Shown here one piece after another: positions 1-10,740 of a stretch of DNA of 64,000 nucleotides. Both the position numbers and the translations under genes were made by a program. Under the pieces are notes generated by a model, which worked only from the letters and a program-made list of their open reading frames with translations, had not been told where the DNA came from and did no database searches. The stretch covers positions 702,128 through 766,127 of the forward strand of contig NMRA01000018.1 of NCBI GenBank assembly GCA_002633005.1, written 5' to 3'. Position 1 is the first letter of the stretch. Each line of letters opens with the position of its first letter. This DNA comes from Phoronis australis. Lineage: Eukaryota; Phoronida; Phoronidae.

Positions 1-297
1 NNNNNNNNNNNNNNNNNNNNNNNNNNNNNNNNNNNNNNNNNNNNNNNNNNNNNNNNNNNNNNNNNNNNNNNNNNNNNNNNNNNNNNNNNNNNNNNNNNNN
101 NNNNNNNNNNNNNNNNNNNNNNNNNNNNNNNNNNNNNNNNNNNNNNNNNNNNNNNNNNNNNNNNNNNNNNNNNNNNNNNNNNNNNNNNNNNNNNNNNNNN
201 NNNNNNNNNNNNNNNNNNNNNNNNNNNNNNNNNNNNNNNNNNNNNNNNNNNNNNNNNNNNNNNNNNNNNNNNNNNNNNNNNNNNNNNNNNNNNNNNN
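1..297. other. assembly gap
   Basis: All N. It truncates the 3' part of the L1-like element that follows on the minus strand. Confidence 1.
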
Positions 298-2142
298 GAA
301 TACTTAGCAAACTGATCAAGAAGGTTAAGTGAAGATTTTAAAGAGGCCTCTGAACCATCTAGAAAGAGGACCGTGTCGTCTGCATATTGCATTAATTTAT
401 ACTCTAAAGAGCCTACTTTTATGCCTTTAACATTCTCGCATTGCCTCAACATAGATGCCATAATTTCGGCACACAACAAAAAAAGATAAGGTGAAAGGGG
501 ATCCCCTTGTCTGCAACCTCGGCAAATGTTAAAGTAGTTGGACGTAAAGCCATACTGAATGACTGAAAGTTGGACACTTTCATTGAGTATTGTGAACCAA
601 CGAATAATATCGTCACCAAAATTGAAATAGTGTAGAACTTTCTTAAGAAATCTCCAGGACACAGAATCAAAGGCTTTTTCAAAATCAATTAATACCAGAA
701 GTCCGGGAATATCCTTAACTTGAGTATATTGTAAGATGTCATAAATCACTCTGGTGTTTTCTCCCATAAAGCGACCTGGGAGAAACCCAGTTTGATTATG
801 ATGAATTGACTTATTTAAAACAGATTTTATCCTTTGTGCAATACATGCTGATAATAGTTTATAACTTGAATTTAGTAAGGAGATTGGTCTCCAATTTTTA
901 ATGTATTCACGTTGTTTCTTGCCCTTAGGAATCAGAGTAATGACACCTTGACGCATAGTGGTAGGGAGACGGTCGGTTCGAAAACTGTAATTAAAAGATT
1001 TGATCAAAAATGGCGACAATTCTTTCCAAAAAAAATTGTAAAACTTTACAGGAAAACCATCAGTCCCCGGAGTTCTGTCATTTTTCATACATTTAAGGAC
1101 AGTTGCAGCTTCAGTATAAGTTATTGGTCCTTCTAGTTTTTCTTTCAGGTCGGCGTCCAGTTTAGACATATTTTCAGGGGTCACCAAGTCCTCCAACTCA
1201 TATAGGAGAGAGTCATTTTCTTTCGCTGCATATAAATTTGCATAGAATTTTTCGATTGCACGCAGTATAGCTTTATGGTTCATCAAGCTTCGTCCAGTCT
1301 CGTCTATAAGTTTGTGGACATTCTTGTTCACGTAATTGCGTTTTTCTAAGTTACTAAAATATTTGGACGGTTTTTCACCATCCTCGATCCATTTTGCCCG
1401 AGATCTCAGCATCATGCCTTTCACTTTGTCCTTTCTAATATATTCGTAATCTTTCTGTAAATCTGAATAAATTTCAAGGAGCAGAACAAAATTACTGTTG
1501 CACATCATTTTTCTAAGAAGACTTAATTGCTCCTCAAAATTCTTTTCATGTCGATGCTTTTCTTTTTTCTTGAAAGCTGAATAAGACAAAGTATAATTTC
1601 TAATGTTCAGTAGAATCATCTCAAGAAGAAGAGAGTCGTCTATAGTGGACTGACCGTCTGGCAAATTGGAGACATTATCATGAGATAAATATTCCCTCTC
1701 GGTTTTAACTATGATGTCTTTCACATTACTGATATATTCTACATCACGTAATAAGGATTTGTTAAGTCGCCATAGACCTTTACCTCTAACAAATTTAGAG
1801 GCCTGAATAGTAGTCAAAACACAATGATGGTCGGTTCTATAACCTGGAGACGTTTCAATATTTTCTATCCAAGAGGAAAATTCGTCGGACACTAGAAAAA
1901 AGTCCAGACGGGCTTGCTTACAAGGGTTTATTTTGAACCAAGTATAGCTTGTTGTATTTGGGTTACGTAAGCGCCACGGGTCGACCAAATTTAACTGCGA
2001 CATCAGACTGATAACTTGTTTTCTTGCAGCCGGATTGTTTTGGTGTTTGTATCCTAAACAGTCAAGATTGAAATCCTGAACCAAATTCCAGTCGCCGCAA
2101 ATGATTATGAACTCTGAATTGTAGTTAGAGACTACTTGAAGC
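298..2142 (-). CDS. L1-like ORF2, endonuclease remainder, linker and reverse transcriptase
   Basis: About 615 codons with no stop that I could find, running off into the gap. In order: the rest of the endonuclease (GDWN with catalytic Asp/Asn, RLDFF, the TDHH active-site histidine pair near 1840), a linker with DGEKPSKYF typical of L1, then RT block 1 (PGTDGFPVKFYNFFW), NWRPISLLN, FLPGRF, FEKAFDSVSW, CRQGDPLSPYLF and the catalytic YADD at 386-375. The product copies its own RNA onto nicked DNA. It is displaced one frame from the first endonuclease segment, so one indel separates it from a full ORF2. The C-terminal zinc-knuckle region is in the gap. Confidence 0.92.
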
Positions 2143-2545
2143 AGGGTTCTAAAAATTCGGGGTCATCCTTGTTGGGACCGTAAATATTAGCTAGAGTAAT
2201 TGAGACTCGATTTTCAATAAGTAATTCGATGACAACAAGGTTTCCTTTATCATCAAGATGGATTTTACCAACTTCACATTCAAAGTTATTATTTAGCAAT
2301 ATGCAGACACCTCTCGATTCTCTTGTTCCAGGGCTCATGAAAACATCATATCCCCACTGGGCTCTAATAACAGAAATTTCTGATTCAATAAAATGAGTTT
2401 CTTGCAAGCAATAAATACTACAACACTTCCGTCTCAAAAATTCAAAGACATCCTTTCTCTTAATTGTGTCCCTTAGCCCTCTGCAGTTTAAAGATAAGAT
2501 ACTAACCATGTTCCGACAAAAGACATGACAAATCGGGTCTATCAA
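2132..2545 (-). CDS. L1-like ORF2, endonuclease N-terminal part
   Basis: 137 codons open from an ATG at 2545; a second ATG 11 codons later (MVSILSLNCRG) fits the usual L1 endonuclease start better. The segment holds the SLNCRGLRD motif, the YCLQETH motif with the catalytic glutamate, the GVCILLNN strand and the NIYGPN loop. It stops at 2132 because of a single missing base near 2143: restoring the register leads directly into the endonuclease remainder (GDWNL, RLDFFLVS, RTDHH) in the next frame. The enzyme nicks target DNA to prime reverse transcription. The frameshift could be real inactivation or a sequencing error. Confidence 0.9.
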   Translation of the reverse strand: MIDPICHVFCRNMVSILSLNCRGLRDTIKRKDVFEFLRRKCCSIYCLQETHFIESEISVIRAQWGYDVFMSPGTRESRGVCILLNNNFECEVGKIHLDDKGNLVVIELLIENRVSITLANIYGPNKDDPEFLEPCFK

Positions 2546-2560
2546 TTAAAATACTAAGTG

Positions 2561-5040
2561 TGATGTATATAGAACGTACACAAGTTGGTGAATCAACAAA
2601 AATCTCGCCCAGAAATATGTAAAAAACAAAAAGGGAGTGGCTAAAATGTACTTCACCACCTCCATGATTCACACTGGACATCAGCTAAGACGATACCCGC
2701 ATTCATAGACCTGTATTGATATGCGAATCAGTTGTAGACACAATGAAAGACTCAACTGAATAGAACACTGCCCACATCAGTCAACTTTACATGCAGATGT
2801 AGTGGGCCGATGCCTAAAAACAAGCAAAGAAAGGACTGGCAGTGTTCTATCTGTTACAAAGCCAAGTCAATAGTTATCATACCGTAGAAAAGAAACGAAA
2901 AACATACATACCGTCAGCAAAAAGCTGTGTAAGCATATCATATGAGCAATAAACCAAACAATATTTTGCAGTCTTTTAATTAATGAAATTTTGGAAACAC
3001 CATCTACATTCACACACAGTCACTGGACTTGTTTAACCTGACGACTCTCGCAAGTACGCAGGAATGTCGTGAAAATTATCCACAGAATACGACTTACGAT
3101 CAATGTGAAGTGTGTCTCTGATTAGGAAAACAGATTTTACTGAAGGACACGCCTTTGCAGCTTTCAAAATGGGATGTTTTATAGCTTTCTTTTGTCCAGC
3201 TATTTTTGCAGTTCAATACTGCGCAGTACACAGGAAGCTCGATTCACTTTCATCCCCTTTCAAGATGGCAGCCCACTCTTCAAGTCGTAAACCACGTTCA
3301 TTCAACTCTTCTTAAGGATACTGTGTCCTTTACATTCACCTACTTAGAACACTGAGAATGAATTTTGCCAGTCGAAAGATATCACTAAAATTAACACTTT
3401 TCGTAAGTTACTGCCATCTACGTACATGTACTCTCGTTATCTTTCTATTAATTCTTTTAAAATTCATACAAAAGCGGAAAGACCTTCAGCGAAACCTAAT
3501 TATTTGTGCTGCATTGCCAGTGGAAAGATTACCCATAATGCACAGGAACTTGTTGACGGAAAAAACATGTCGACCACAAGCAATCGAGGTGAGTTAGGTG
3601 CTTTGACACTTGTCAGAACGTACAAACACATGGAATACAATGCTTGATTGTTACTCCTAAACAACTAAATTAATTTGCCCTGAAACTCAGTCCACTCAGC
3701 GATTCACTAACCCAAATCAATCGAAGTTTATGTTCAAACCGGCTGAAAATGAGACCGAATCTTAGTGATTCCTGACTTCATGGAGTTTGATTGTCAACAT
3801 TTCCTCATCGGGGAGATTCTATACAACAAGTAGGCACGCGATTTCTTACAAACGACGATATCAGTTGCCTACGAGAAATAAGTTTCCCGCGTGGCATTGT
3901 GGTGTTTATATTTAGAGTATTAGACGTAGGTGAGGGCATGGAGTGGAAGATTCCATGGCTGCATTTCTAAAGTAAGCTACAATTCTCCAAACACCAATTA
4001 TAGACCATGTTACGTAGCTCCTCACCGATGCTACCTGCCAAGAATGATCCACACTCGCCAACCAAACTCCAGGCTCAAGAATAGGTTCCTCACCACTCAC
4101 TCGGTGACATTCCTGGATTAGAGATAATTATTATTCAGGTATAACACATTTCTGTTTTTTGTGAATGTAACTGTGAGGTCCGTGTGTAATTAAGGTTTTT
4201 TACCATGAGTTAAATGTCTGATGGTTTTGACCACAGGTGATTTTACTGAGAGATGGGATTTAGTGGACGCAGGTGATGGGCATGAAATCGCTTTGACCCC
4301 AGCTGTGGGTCATGTATTGGTGTAGGGGGTCGAGATTTTCAAACAGAACGTTGTTGTTTCGTACAATTTTAAATGCAAGCGGGTACATGATTTTCCCATA
4401 TTTAGCATTTGTTCTGTCCACATTCAATTCTATTCTGTTCTATTCCAGAGGAATTCTGTTTGTAAAAATTGCAATGACACCATTGAATTATTGGTTCTTG
4501 CGGGAAACTTAAGAGGCCAACTTCCCATTGAGCTATGTTGTTTCAGGCTCCGTCTGAGGTTTTTAGTTAAGGCTTTTATAACGCTGGCTTTAATCTACAC
4601 TTTTACCTTATCGACACTATTTCACCTAAATACGCATAATAATTATCTAGTTTGTGGTTTTCCTAAGGATTAACAATGAATATGTTATATGCTTAGCATT
4701 CAAATTCAAGGACACCATATCGACCAACTCGGTAAACAAGAGATTGTGGAAAGAGGCGGACGCGGTCATGGCGAAACAGAAATATGCCATCGTAGAGGAA
4801 TGGAGGAAGCAGAGCTTAAGAAATTGCCCTGGATGTGCTACCCAAAAGTCTGCGACTGTTTTGAGGGTTCCAGAATATTTATCGAGGATCTTAAAGCTAG
4901 GGTTTACAGGTCATACTTGTGTATGAAAGATATTGTATGCTATGTATGTAGTGGATTATGAAACACATCTTACATAAGTCAGATGTTAGTTTGGAAATCT
5001 GTGTCGTTGGAATGGTTAATTTTTGTGTTCATCGTGAAGG
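2561..5040. other. no recognisable gene
   Basis: Several short open frames of 60-90 codons occur here on both strands. None shows a recognisable domain, good codon pattern or consistent splice context. The part nearest 2560 may include the 5' region of the L1-like element. I see no RNA gene. Confidence 0.5.
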
Positions 5041-7480
5041 TGGACTCACGTGAAGTGTAGAATGCTGTTGCGCAACTTCCGCCGCTGTTCAGTTCCGACT
5101 GTCAGTACATTGCTTCACCCACAACAAGACTTGTGCAATGCCTCCACGTCGCAACACATGGACTGGGTATACTCGGACTAAACTGTGCGGGATCGGGTGG
5201 GGAAGGAGCGTTTCTGTCTTTTGAAGTCTCTGTTGTTTCGAACGATATGAGATGCCGAAAACCCCGTTGGGAGCACTCTCTTTTCTCGGGAAGTTGGTCA
5301 GTGGCTCTAGATTGGGAAGCCCCTCTAACGGAATCACCCTCCTTTGGGTCTCCTTGTCAAGAGTATTTTGACTTTGAGCTCTTCGGGGCTGGTTAATACC
5401 GCCTTGTCTCCTGCCAGGTGACGCGGGAACCCTTGAAAAATAATACCCTGGTTCTTGAGTCTTAAGTCAGTTGCTGCTGATGGTAAACATCACAGAACTT
5501 TGCGTATTAAGTGATCTTGGGAAAACCGCGGTAGCGCCTGCTGCACTAGAGAACAAGCGTCTGCATGGTTAGCTCTAGGATGTTGCAAGGGTCTGGCACT
5601 TGGAAGTATTCATACTGAACCTGGGAAGTCCATTTGCAGTAGAAACCCTTTCGCTGGGTGTCATATGTTCGCTTGGAGCAACCAGGCAGAAGAGCTGTTG
5701 AAATCAGTGTCAGACCCTATAGCTTTGCGGATGCAGGAAAGCCTTTGACTTGGCCTTGTTGTCACCCTATATATAGGGTGATAGCGGATGCAGACCTGAA
5801 TCATGGATTGACAGCGAAAACTAATAACCCATCCTGGAGGGGGTTCAAGTGACAAGCGCTCAGGGCAGTCGAATGTGGTCTTTGCGGTAACGGAAGTCCA
5901 TCTCAAAGACTCCTCCTTAGGAGTTTCTATAAGGCAAGTGGAAGCACCACCTACTGTAGACGCTCGCTCTGGGAAATCATTAGACTCTTCTATGAGAGTG
6001 GAAAGTGAAATTACCAAGCTCCTGAAAGCAGCAAGTGTGGCTGCTGACGCGAACTCTAAACCTGCCCCGGACACTCCTCGCGGAGCGAATGGAAGCGGAA
6101 ATATTTCAACTGGGCCTTATGACAGCTCCCACCTCTCTCTGCTGCTGCTAAGCGGAGCACAAAGCGGGTTCGCCAGACGGCTCAGAAGAAGCTTGAAAAC
6201 CTAGAAATCGATGTTCAGCAGGGACAGGTCGACTCCTGAAACATCCTAAAAATCACCCACCATATTGGCTAAAGTGAATAAACTCCCTTAAGCTAGCGTG
6301 TCCAAGAAAGATCTTAGTGCCTTTGTGGCTGCAAAGGCTGGTGAGCCGTCTACAGATGGCATTTGTCAAGCCTCAGATCCCGTGTCCCACTTCATATTAA
6401 GTCAGTGAGACATGAATTGGGCAAAATGGCGATTGGCTGTGACAACTCAGCTACCCTTGACTGGGTCAAACTTGGATGTAACGAACTTACTTCTGATGGT
6501 CCTATCACAGTTCAGGGTTCCAGTTGATGGGTCCAGGAGACCTGTGGTCAAGGCCTTCTGTCATGTCTTAGAGGAAGTCGCTGCTAATAAGGATGCTTTC
6601 TTGCTGGTCCTTTAAAAGGAGAGCAATGATGACATAGACATGACAAAGTTTCGTGTGACGTCAATGACTGCCATCAAACCAACGTTGAATTATCCCTCTG
6701 AGGGATTTACTATCGTCCTAGATTTCGAAGAGTCCGCTTGCTTGGCAGATTCCCCGTGAGATTGGTTTTCGTCCCTAGTGCGGCTTTGGTGGGCGAGTGC
6801 TTTGCAGACCTAGGGGAAAAAGCAGTAGGAGGCCAAAGCTTTTATCCGGGTCTCATAAGGGATGTAAACCTCGGACGTGGAAGCTTACTGTGTGGCCACC
6901 TCAAAGTCAGTGGGAATGGACATGGCAGATGAAACAACTGAGGTAGGGAATGTTGCTGAGGTTTCTGAACCTATACCATTCAATAACAGATCTTCTCTGG
7001 CTCTTTCCCCACTCACGAGTGACGTGGAGTCTTGATAGAAAACCACTGGTATATTTTAACATGAATGAATCAAGAGGTTAAAATGTGGGAGATAAATCTG
7101 CATCGGGCCAACAACCCGTCAGTGCTTCTGCAACAGACGCTTGAGTGCAATACCCTATTCATGGCCTTCATACAAGGGCCGTGCTGTCGGGGAAGCGTGA
7201 TGATGAACACTCTTAGGGATGTCAAATATTATTCTGCTTCACTGATAACAACATCAAGCCCAGTGGTGCGATTATGGTATCCAAGGACATAACCCCAACA
7301 ATTCTTCTTGAGTTTTGTGACAAGGACACTGTGGAAGTGTCTTGTATACACTAAGACCAAGGAGTGTACTAGTACAGGAGAGTTCACTCCGCCATTTTAC
7401 CAAACGCCGCAATGGTTACCGATCGAAATACTAGTTCTGCAAGCGGTGAATAATCAACACTTACTTAGGAGCACAGTCCG
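5040..7480 (+). pseudogene. decayed coding-like region, family not identified
   Basis: G+C is higher than in the flanks and short plus-strand frames follow one another with many stops and shifts. A peptide beginning MPPRRNTW is encoded near 5140, alanine/leucine-rich stretches at 5875-6200, and longer open pieces at 6412-6615 and 6630-6760. The look is that of an old gag-like or structural ORF of a retroelement, but no diagnostic motif (CCHC knuckle, protease DTG, RT YxDD, integrase) could be found. I do not assign a function. The end of the region, 7340-7440, resembles in reverse orientation the sequence upstream of the THAP exon at 10070-10150. Confidence 0.3.
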
Positions 7481-7789
7481 AACAATGTAAACACGGATGA
7501 ATTCATACTTTAATGACGTTCAACGTGCAATAAAATTACTGTGTGATTAAAATGGTTAGAATACGTAAACTAACATCCACTTATAATCGAATGAGAATGA
7601 AAATGTGTAATTTAATCAATATTAAAGTGTATTTGTTTTTATTCTTTTGAAACTCCCTTAGAAATCCATCACGGTTTTGTTTCATGTTTGAGTTCTTAAC
7701 AAGGCAAATTATCGTTCCTTATAACAGTTCATACCTCCATGGATTGCTCTTGGGGTTCAGAGGGTAATTCTCCCAAGGTGACAGCTAAG

Positions 7790-7915
7790 GGGGTACCAGG
7801 CAAAAACCAGGTGGGCGCCAAATGGGTGTTAACCCACTCCTAGGGGGGTCACATGGGAGGAGTGCTAAACAGGTAAAAACCAATGGGGTATGCCACATGG
7901 GTGTTGATCCCCTCT
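7790..7915 (+). repeat. two-copy tandem duplication, period about 75 bp
   Basis: The block with AAAAACC, then a CACATGGGTGTT-like stretch and CCC..CTC recurs once, at about 7800 and 7875, with moderate divergence. The second copy ends near 7915. Function unknown. Confidence 0.5.
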
Positions 7916-8182
7916 CATCGTCACAAATTTTGGTTGCTCCCCTGACCATTGACAAACATATTGCTCCCAGCTCACTGCTGGTTTCATCTAAACCCAACAA
8001 TTTCGCATGTGCTCCCTATTCAATGCACCAGCATACTAGCAATGCGAACCATTGTTTGGTGCAGTGGGTGTTACACATGTAAGAAGAAGAAAGCAATTCA
8101 TCACTACCACAAAATCGTAATATAATTTTAGAACATTTCATTATTTCTTAGATATGCCAGCATAGGGTAAACTCAATCGCAC

Positions 8183-8450
8183 TATCCCACGCGCTCCCAG
8201 GGGGCTCGGGGGGCTTGAACAAGCCCCCCATTTGGCGAAGTGGGCAAAAAGGTCCACCCCCAAGAGACAAAAAGCCCGAGAAAATGGAACAAAAATCCAC
8301 TAAAGAAGCGCAAATGCGCAATTCACAGTGGTGGTCCCATTTTTTTTAGTCTGCCCACTCATTTGTTAGCAAAAGGTCTACATCGTCAGGAATTCGAGCC
8401 CCCCCCATTAACTAGTCCAAGTTCAAAATGTCATGACAAAAAAGTTAAGA
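8183..8450 (-). mobile_element. short terminal-repeat element, copy 1 of 4
   Basis: Same family as the copies at 15949, 31263 and 39628. All share a G/C-rich end with runs of C or G, the internal string GCCCACTTCGCCAAAT (or its complement) and a pyrimidine-rich middle. This copy is in the minus orientation and diverged. It has no coding capacity, so a MITE-like non-autonomous element is the simplest reading. Confidence 0.6.
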
Positions 8451-8960
8451 GGTACTGAACAACAATCAAAATATTCACTAGCCACACACCTTCATACAAA
8501 ACTGAATTAAAAAGACTTGGATGATAAAACTAAAATTTTATTTTCTATACCCACTGTTCCTATTATCAATAACAGTAAATATTTCAAGTAAGCTAAACCT
8601 AGACCACAAGATCATATTTGTTACCTAGCCACAACTGGGGCTTAAATTAACCACAATCTCCAAAACCGTACAAAATGGGCAACACATACATCAATACAAC
8701 AAGAAAATCTAATCAACCTTCTCACTCTCTATTAATTCACTAGTAAACAACAGCTCATTTTGCCGGGAAATGCGTTGAAGCTGAAAATTAATTTACTCAC
8801 AGAGATGTTTGTCATTGAGAAGCAAAATGATACGGATAGCTTGGGTTTAACAAAATGTCAGCCCACAATTTAGACTCTAAAAGACACATCAGTTTCACTT
8901 TGGCTCTCTTCAAATCACAGGCTAACCATTCAACCTTAGTAAAATACGAAAACCAGATTT
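8451..8960. other. no feature seen
   Basis: AT-rich sequence between the short repeat and the THAP exon. No open frame or repeat that I can support. Confidence 0.5.
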
Positions 8961-8963
8961 TGA

Positions 8964-9257
8964 CTAATTGTCCTTTTTACACGTGATGTTCCAGTACTTG
9001 CTTTGTGATAGGATAATCAGAAATGCAAAAAAAAAACTATTCCAGAGCTGTAATATAATTTCCAGAGAACTTTTTGACCCTGACATCTTCATTTTTGGTG
9101 GATTCGGGACATCAAATATTGTTCGGACACTGCAGTCAATACCAGCTTGTTCTTCATTCATGAACATGGACTCCTCGAAGTGATGAGAGCATAACTTGCA
9201 GTTCTTGGACAAATAGGCTGCATCTCTATTCATAAGGTCAGCTCCCAGCGCTTGCAC
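8964..9257 (-). pseudogene. THAP zinc-finger protein, exon 2 (frameshifted)
   Basis: A splice acceptor TTACTGTTCAG ends at 9258. Joined to exon 1, the first codons read R-C-K-R-W, the expected continuation of FPKDPER. Soon after, the register is lost: the second half of the THAP domain (NRDAAYLSKNCKLCSHHF, containing the C-x2-H zinc pair) is in the neighbouring frame, one base off. This means a one-base deletion near 9230 in this copy, or a sequence error. The open frame goes on to 8964 but the real exon end is unknown; no downstream exon was recognised. Confidence 0.7.
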
Positions 9258-9924
9258 CTGAACAGTAATCAATGACTGAGAGACTCAGGAGGAACAAACC
9301 TCATACTCACTAGGTTCACAGAAGACTGGTAGCCTACACTAAAGTACACTACACTACAGAATTCCTGTCGTACTGTGATTGTGATAGAGACAAAAGCGTT
9401 TTGGTGTCACCTGAAAAAAACTCGGGCTCAAATGTCGATCCACGGACATTTTAAAAGGGCCGCGACCCCGCATCATTGACACATAGAAGTGAGTTTTCAA
9501 TGACGCACTGCTTAACTTAATTGGTCCAACTGGCACATTAAAATTATATTGATTTGTTCACTTTTTACAGAGACCCACAGATTATCTAACTTGACTCATG
9601 GCAGACTTGTGGCCCTGTGGCTGTGATTGTGCCATGGTCGTGTGACCAGTCATATTACACATGACCATGGGCATGTACATGTATGTTTTCCTAAAATTGT
9701 CCCTGCGATCGTACGGGTGACAATTTTATTTGGACTTCGTGGACTGCAAGTATCCAAAAAGGAGTTCACATCGTACGTTCATCATAGTCCTTCCGCCGGC
9801 AGCCCGGCTGTACAGTAGGCCTAGCCTACACTGCAGACAACAGTGGCAACGGGACTGCGATCGACTTGTCTAACAACCGTGAACAGAACACACAAAATGA
9901 AAGCCAATAACAGATAATCCTTAC

Positions 9925-10022
9925 CTTTCTGGATCCTTAGGAAATCTAAAAAATGACACGTCTGGGGTTTTCGTGGATGAATTCATGCAATTTATCGCAC
10001 TGCAAAATGCGTCCTTCCCCAT
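9925..10022 (-). CDS. THAP zinc-finger protein, exon 1
   Basis: An ATG at 10022 opens 32 codons plus two bases. The peptide starts MGKDAFCSAINC, the first half of a THAP C2CH zinc finger (C-x4-C), and continues to VSFFRFPKDPE, the conserved core of the domain. The exon ends in AAAG followed by GTAAGG, a strong splice donor. THAP domains bind DNA in transcription regulators and in P-element-like and Kolobok transposases. The ATG is placed exactly where THAP proteins begin. Whether this is a host gene or a captured transposase exon cannot be told from the domain alone. Confidence 0.8.
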
Positions 10023-10154
10023 TGTTTTGGCGCCTCCTGGTTGACAGTTGCTTAGTCCCAACTTGGCGGCGATAGTAGTAGCGGTAAAAGCGAACTCACA
10101 AGTGAACTCTCCTATACTACTACACTCCTTGCTAAGACCAAATGGTCTAATATG

Positions 10155-10740
10155 CTCAGTATGGTCGTTCTCAGTCTAAATGCCAGGGGACTCCATCGAA
10201 AACCCACCCCCATGTAAACTGCAACAAATCACCAATAACTGCAGAGGCAAAAAATATCCCTTAGGTTATGTGTTGTGATGCCAATTCACATCACTAGCTG
10301 TGTCACAGCAGTGACACTAACTCAAGAGGTGAGGCACTTCTAGAGTTCGTTGTCAGCTCACAACTTTTAATATGCAACAAGGGCCATGAGTCCACATTTG
10401 TTGTCAGAAACCGGCATCAGGTTATAAACCGTACTCTAGTTAATTTGCCTGCTGTTGATGTGGTAACTGATTGGAGAGTAGATTCTGCACCTTCTTAATC
10501 TGACAACAGATACATAAGGTTTGAAGTGGTGACCTCTGTTCCTCTATTTAGTGAGTATAGGAACAGCAATAAGATGAGTTGGGAACTCTATCTTTCATTC
10601 TACATTAAGAACAACAAATCTCAGAACTCATTCTATGTTAACAAATTGGCAGATGACATTAACAATGTCCTGACCAATTCACTACATATTTTCTGCCCCA
10701 AATGCTGTATTAAAGCCCTCGTAGAACATGAAAACTGACT
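10155..10740 (+). mobile_element. LINE endonuclease fragment (I/Jockey-like), left part
   Basis: Plus-strand reading from about 10320 gives RGEALLEFVVSSQLLICNKG, then VVRNRHQVINRTL, DVVTDWRVDSAPS and a degenerate SDNRYIRF. These are the C-terminal landmarks of an APE endonuclease in I/Jockey-type LINEs. One in-frame stop falls just before SDNR, where the family has SDHR, so the histidine of the active site is lost too. The frame continues to about 10738 (NNVLTNSLHIFCP) and stops where the TTAA element at 10741 begins. The continuation of the same LINE is found at 12331. Confidence 0.75.

Larger units (their letters stand above)
298..2560 (-). mobile_element. L1/Tx1-type LINE, 3' end lost in gap
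   Basis: A non-LTR retrotransposon reading leftwards. An APE-type endonuclease lies at about 2515-1860, followed by a linker and a reverse transcriptase from about 1110 to the gap at 297. The order and motifs match the L1/Tx1 group of single-ORF2 elements: QETH, GDWN and DHH in the endonuclease, NWRPISLLN, FEKAFDSV, RQGDPLSPYLF and YADD in the RT. I did not recognise an ORF1, a 5' UTR boundary or a poly-A tail; the tail would lie in or beyond the gap. Only one frameshift was found over about 2.2 kb, so the copy is young. Confidence 0.93.

Noticed and set aside
446-688. 80-codon minus-strand frame
   Set aside because: It is a shadow of the L1 reverse transcriptase, which is open in the neighbouring frame with all its motifs.
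5661-6074. 137-codon minus-strand frame
   Set aside because: No domain, and the plus strand here looks more coding-like. Kept only as part of an unidentified decayed region.
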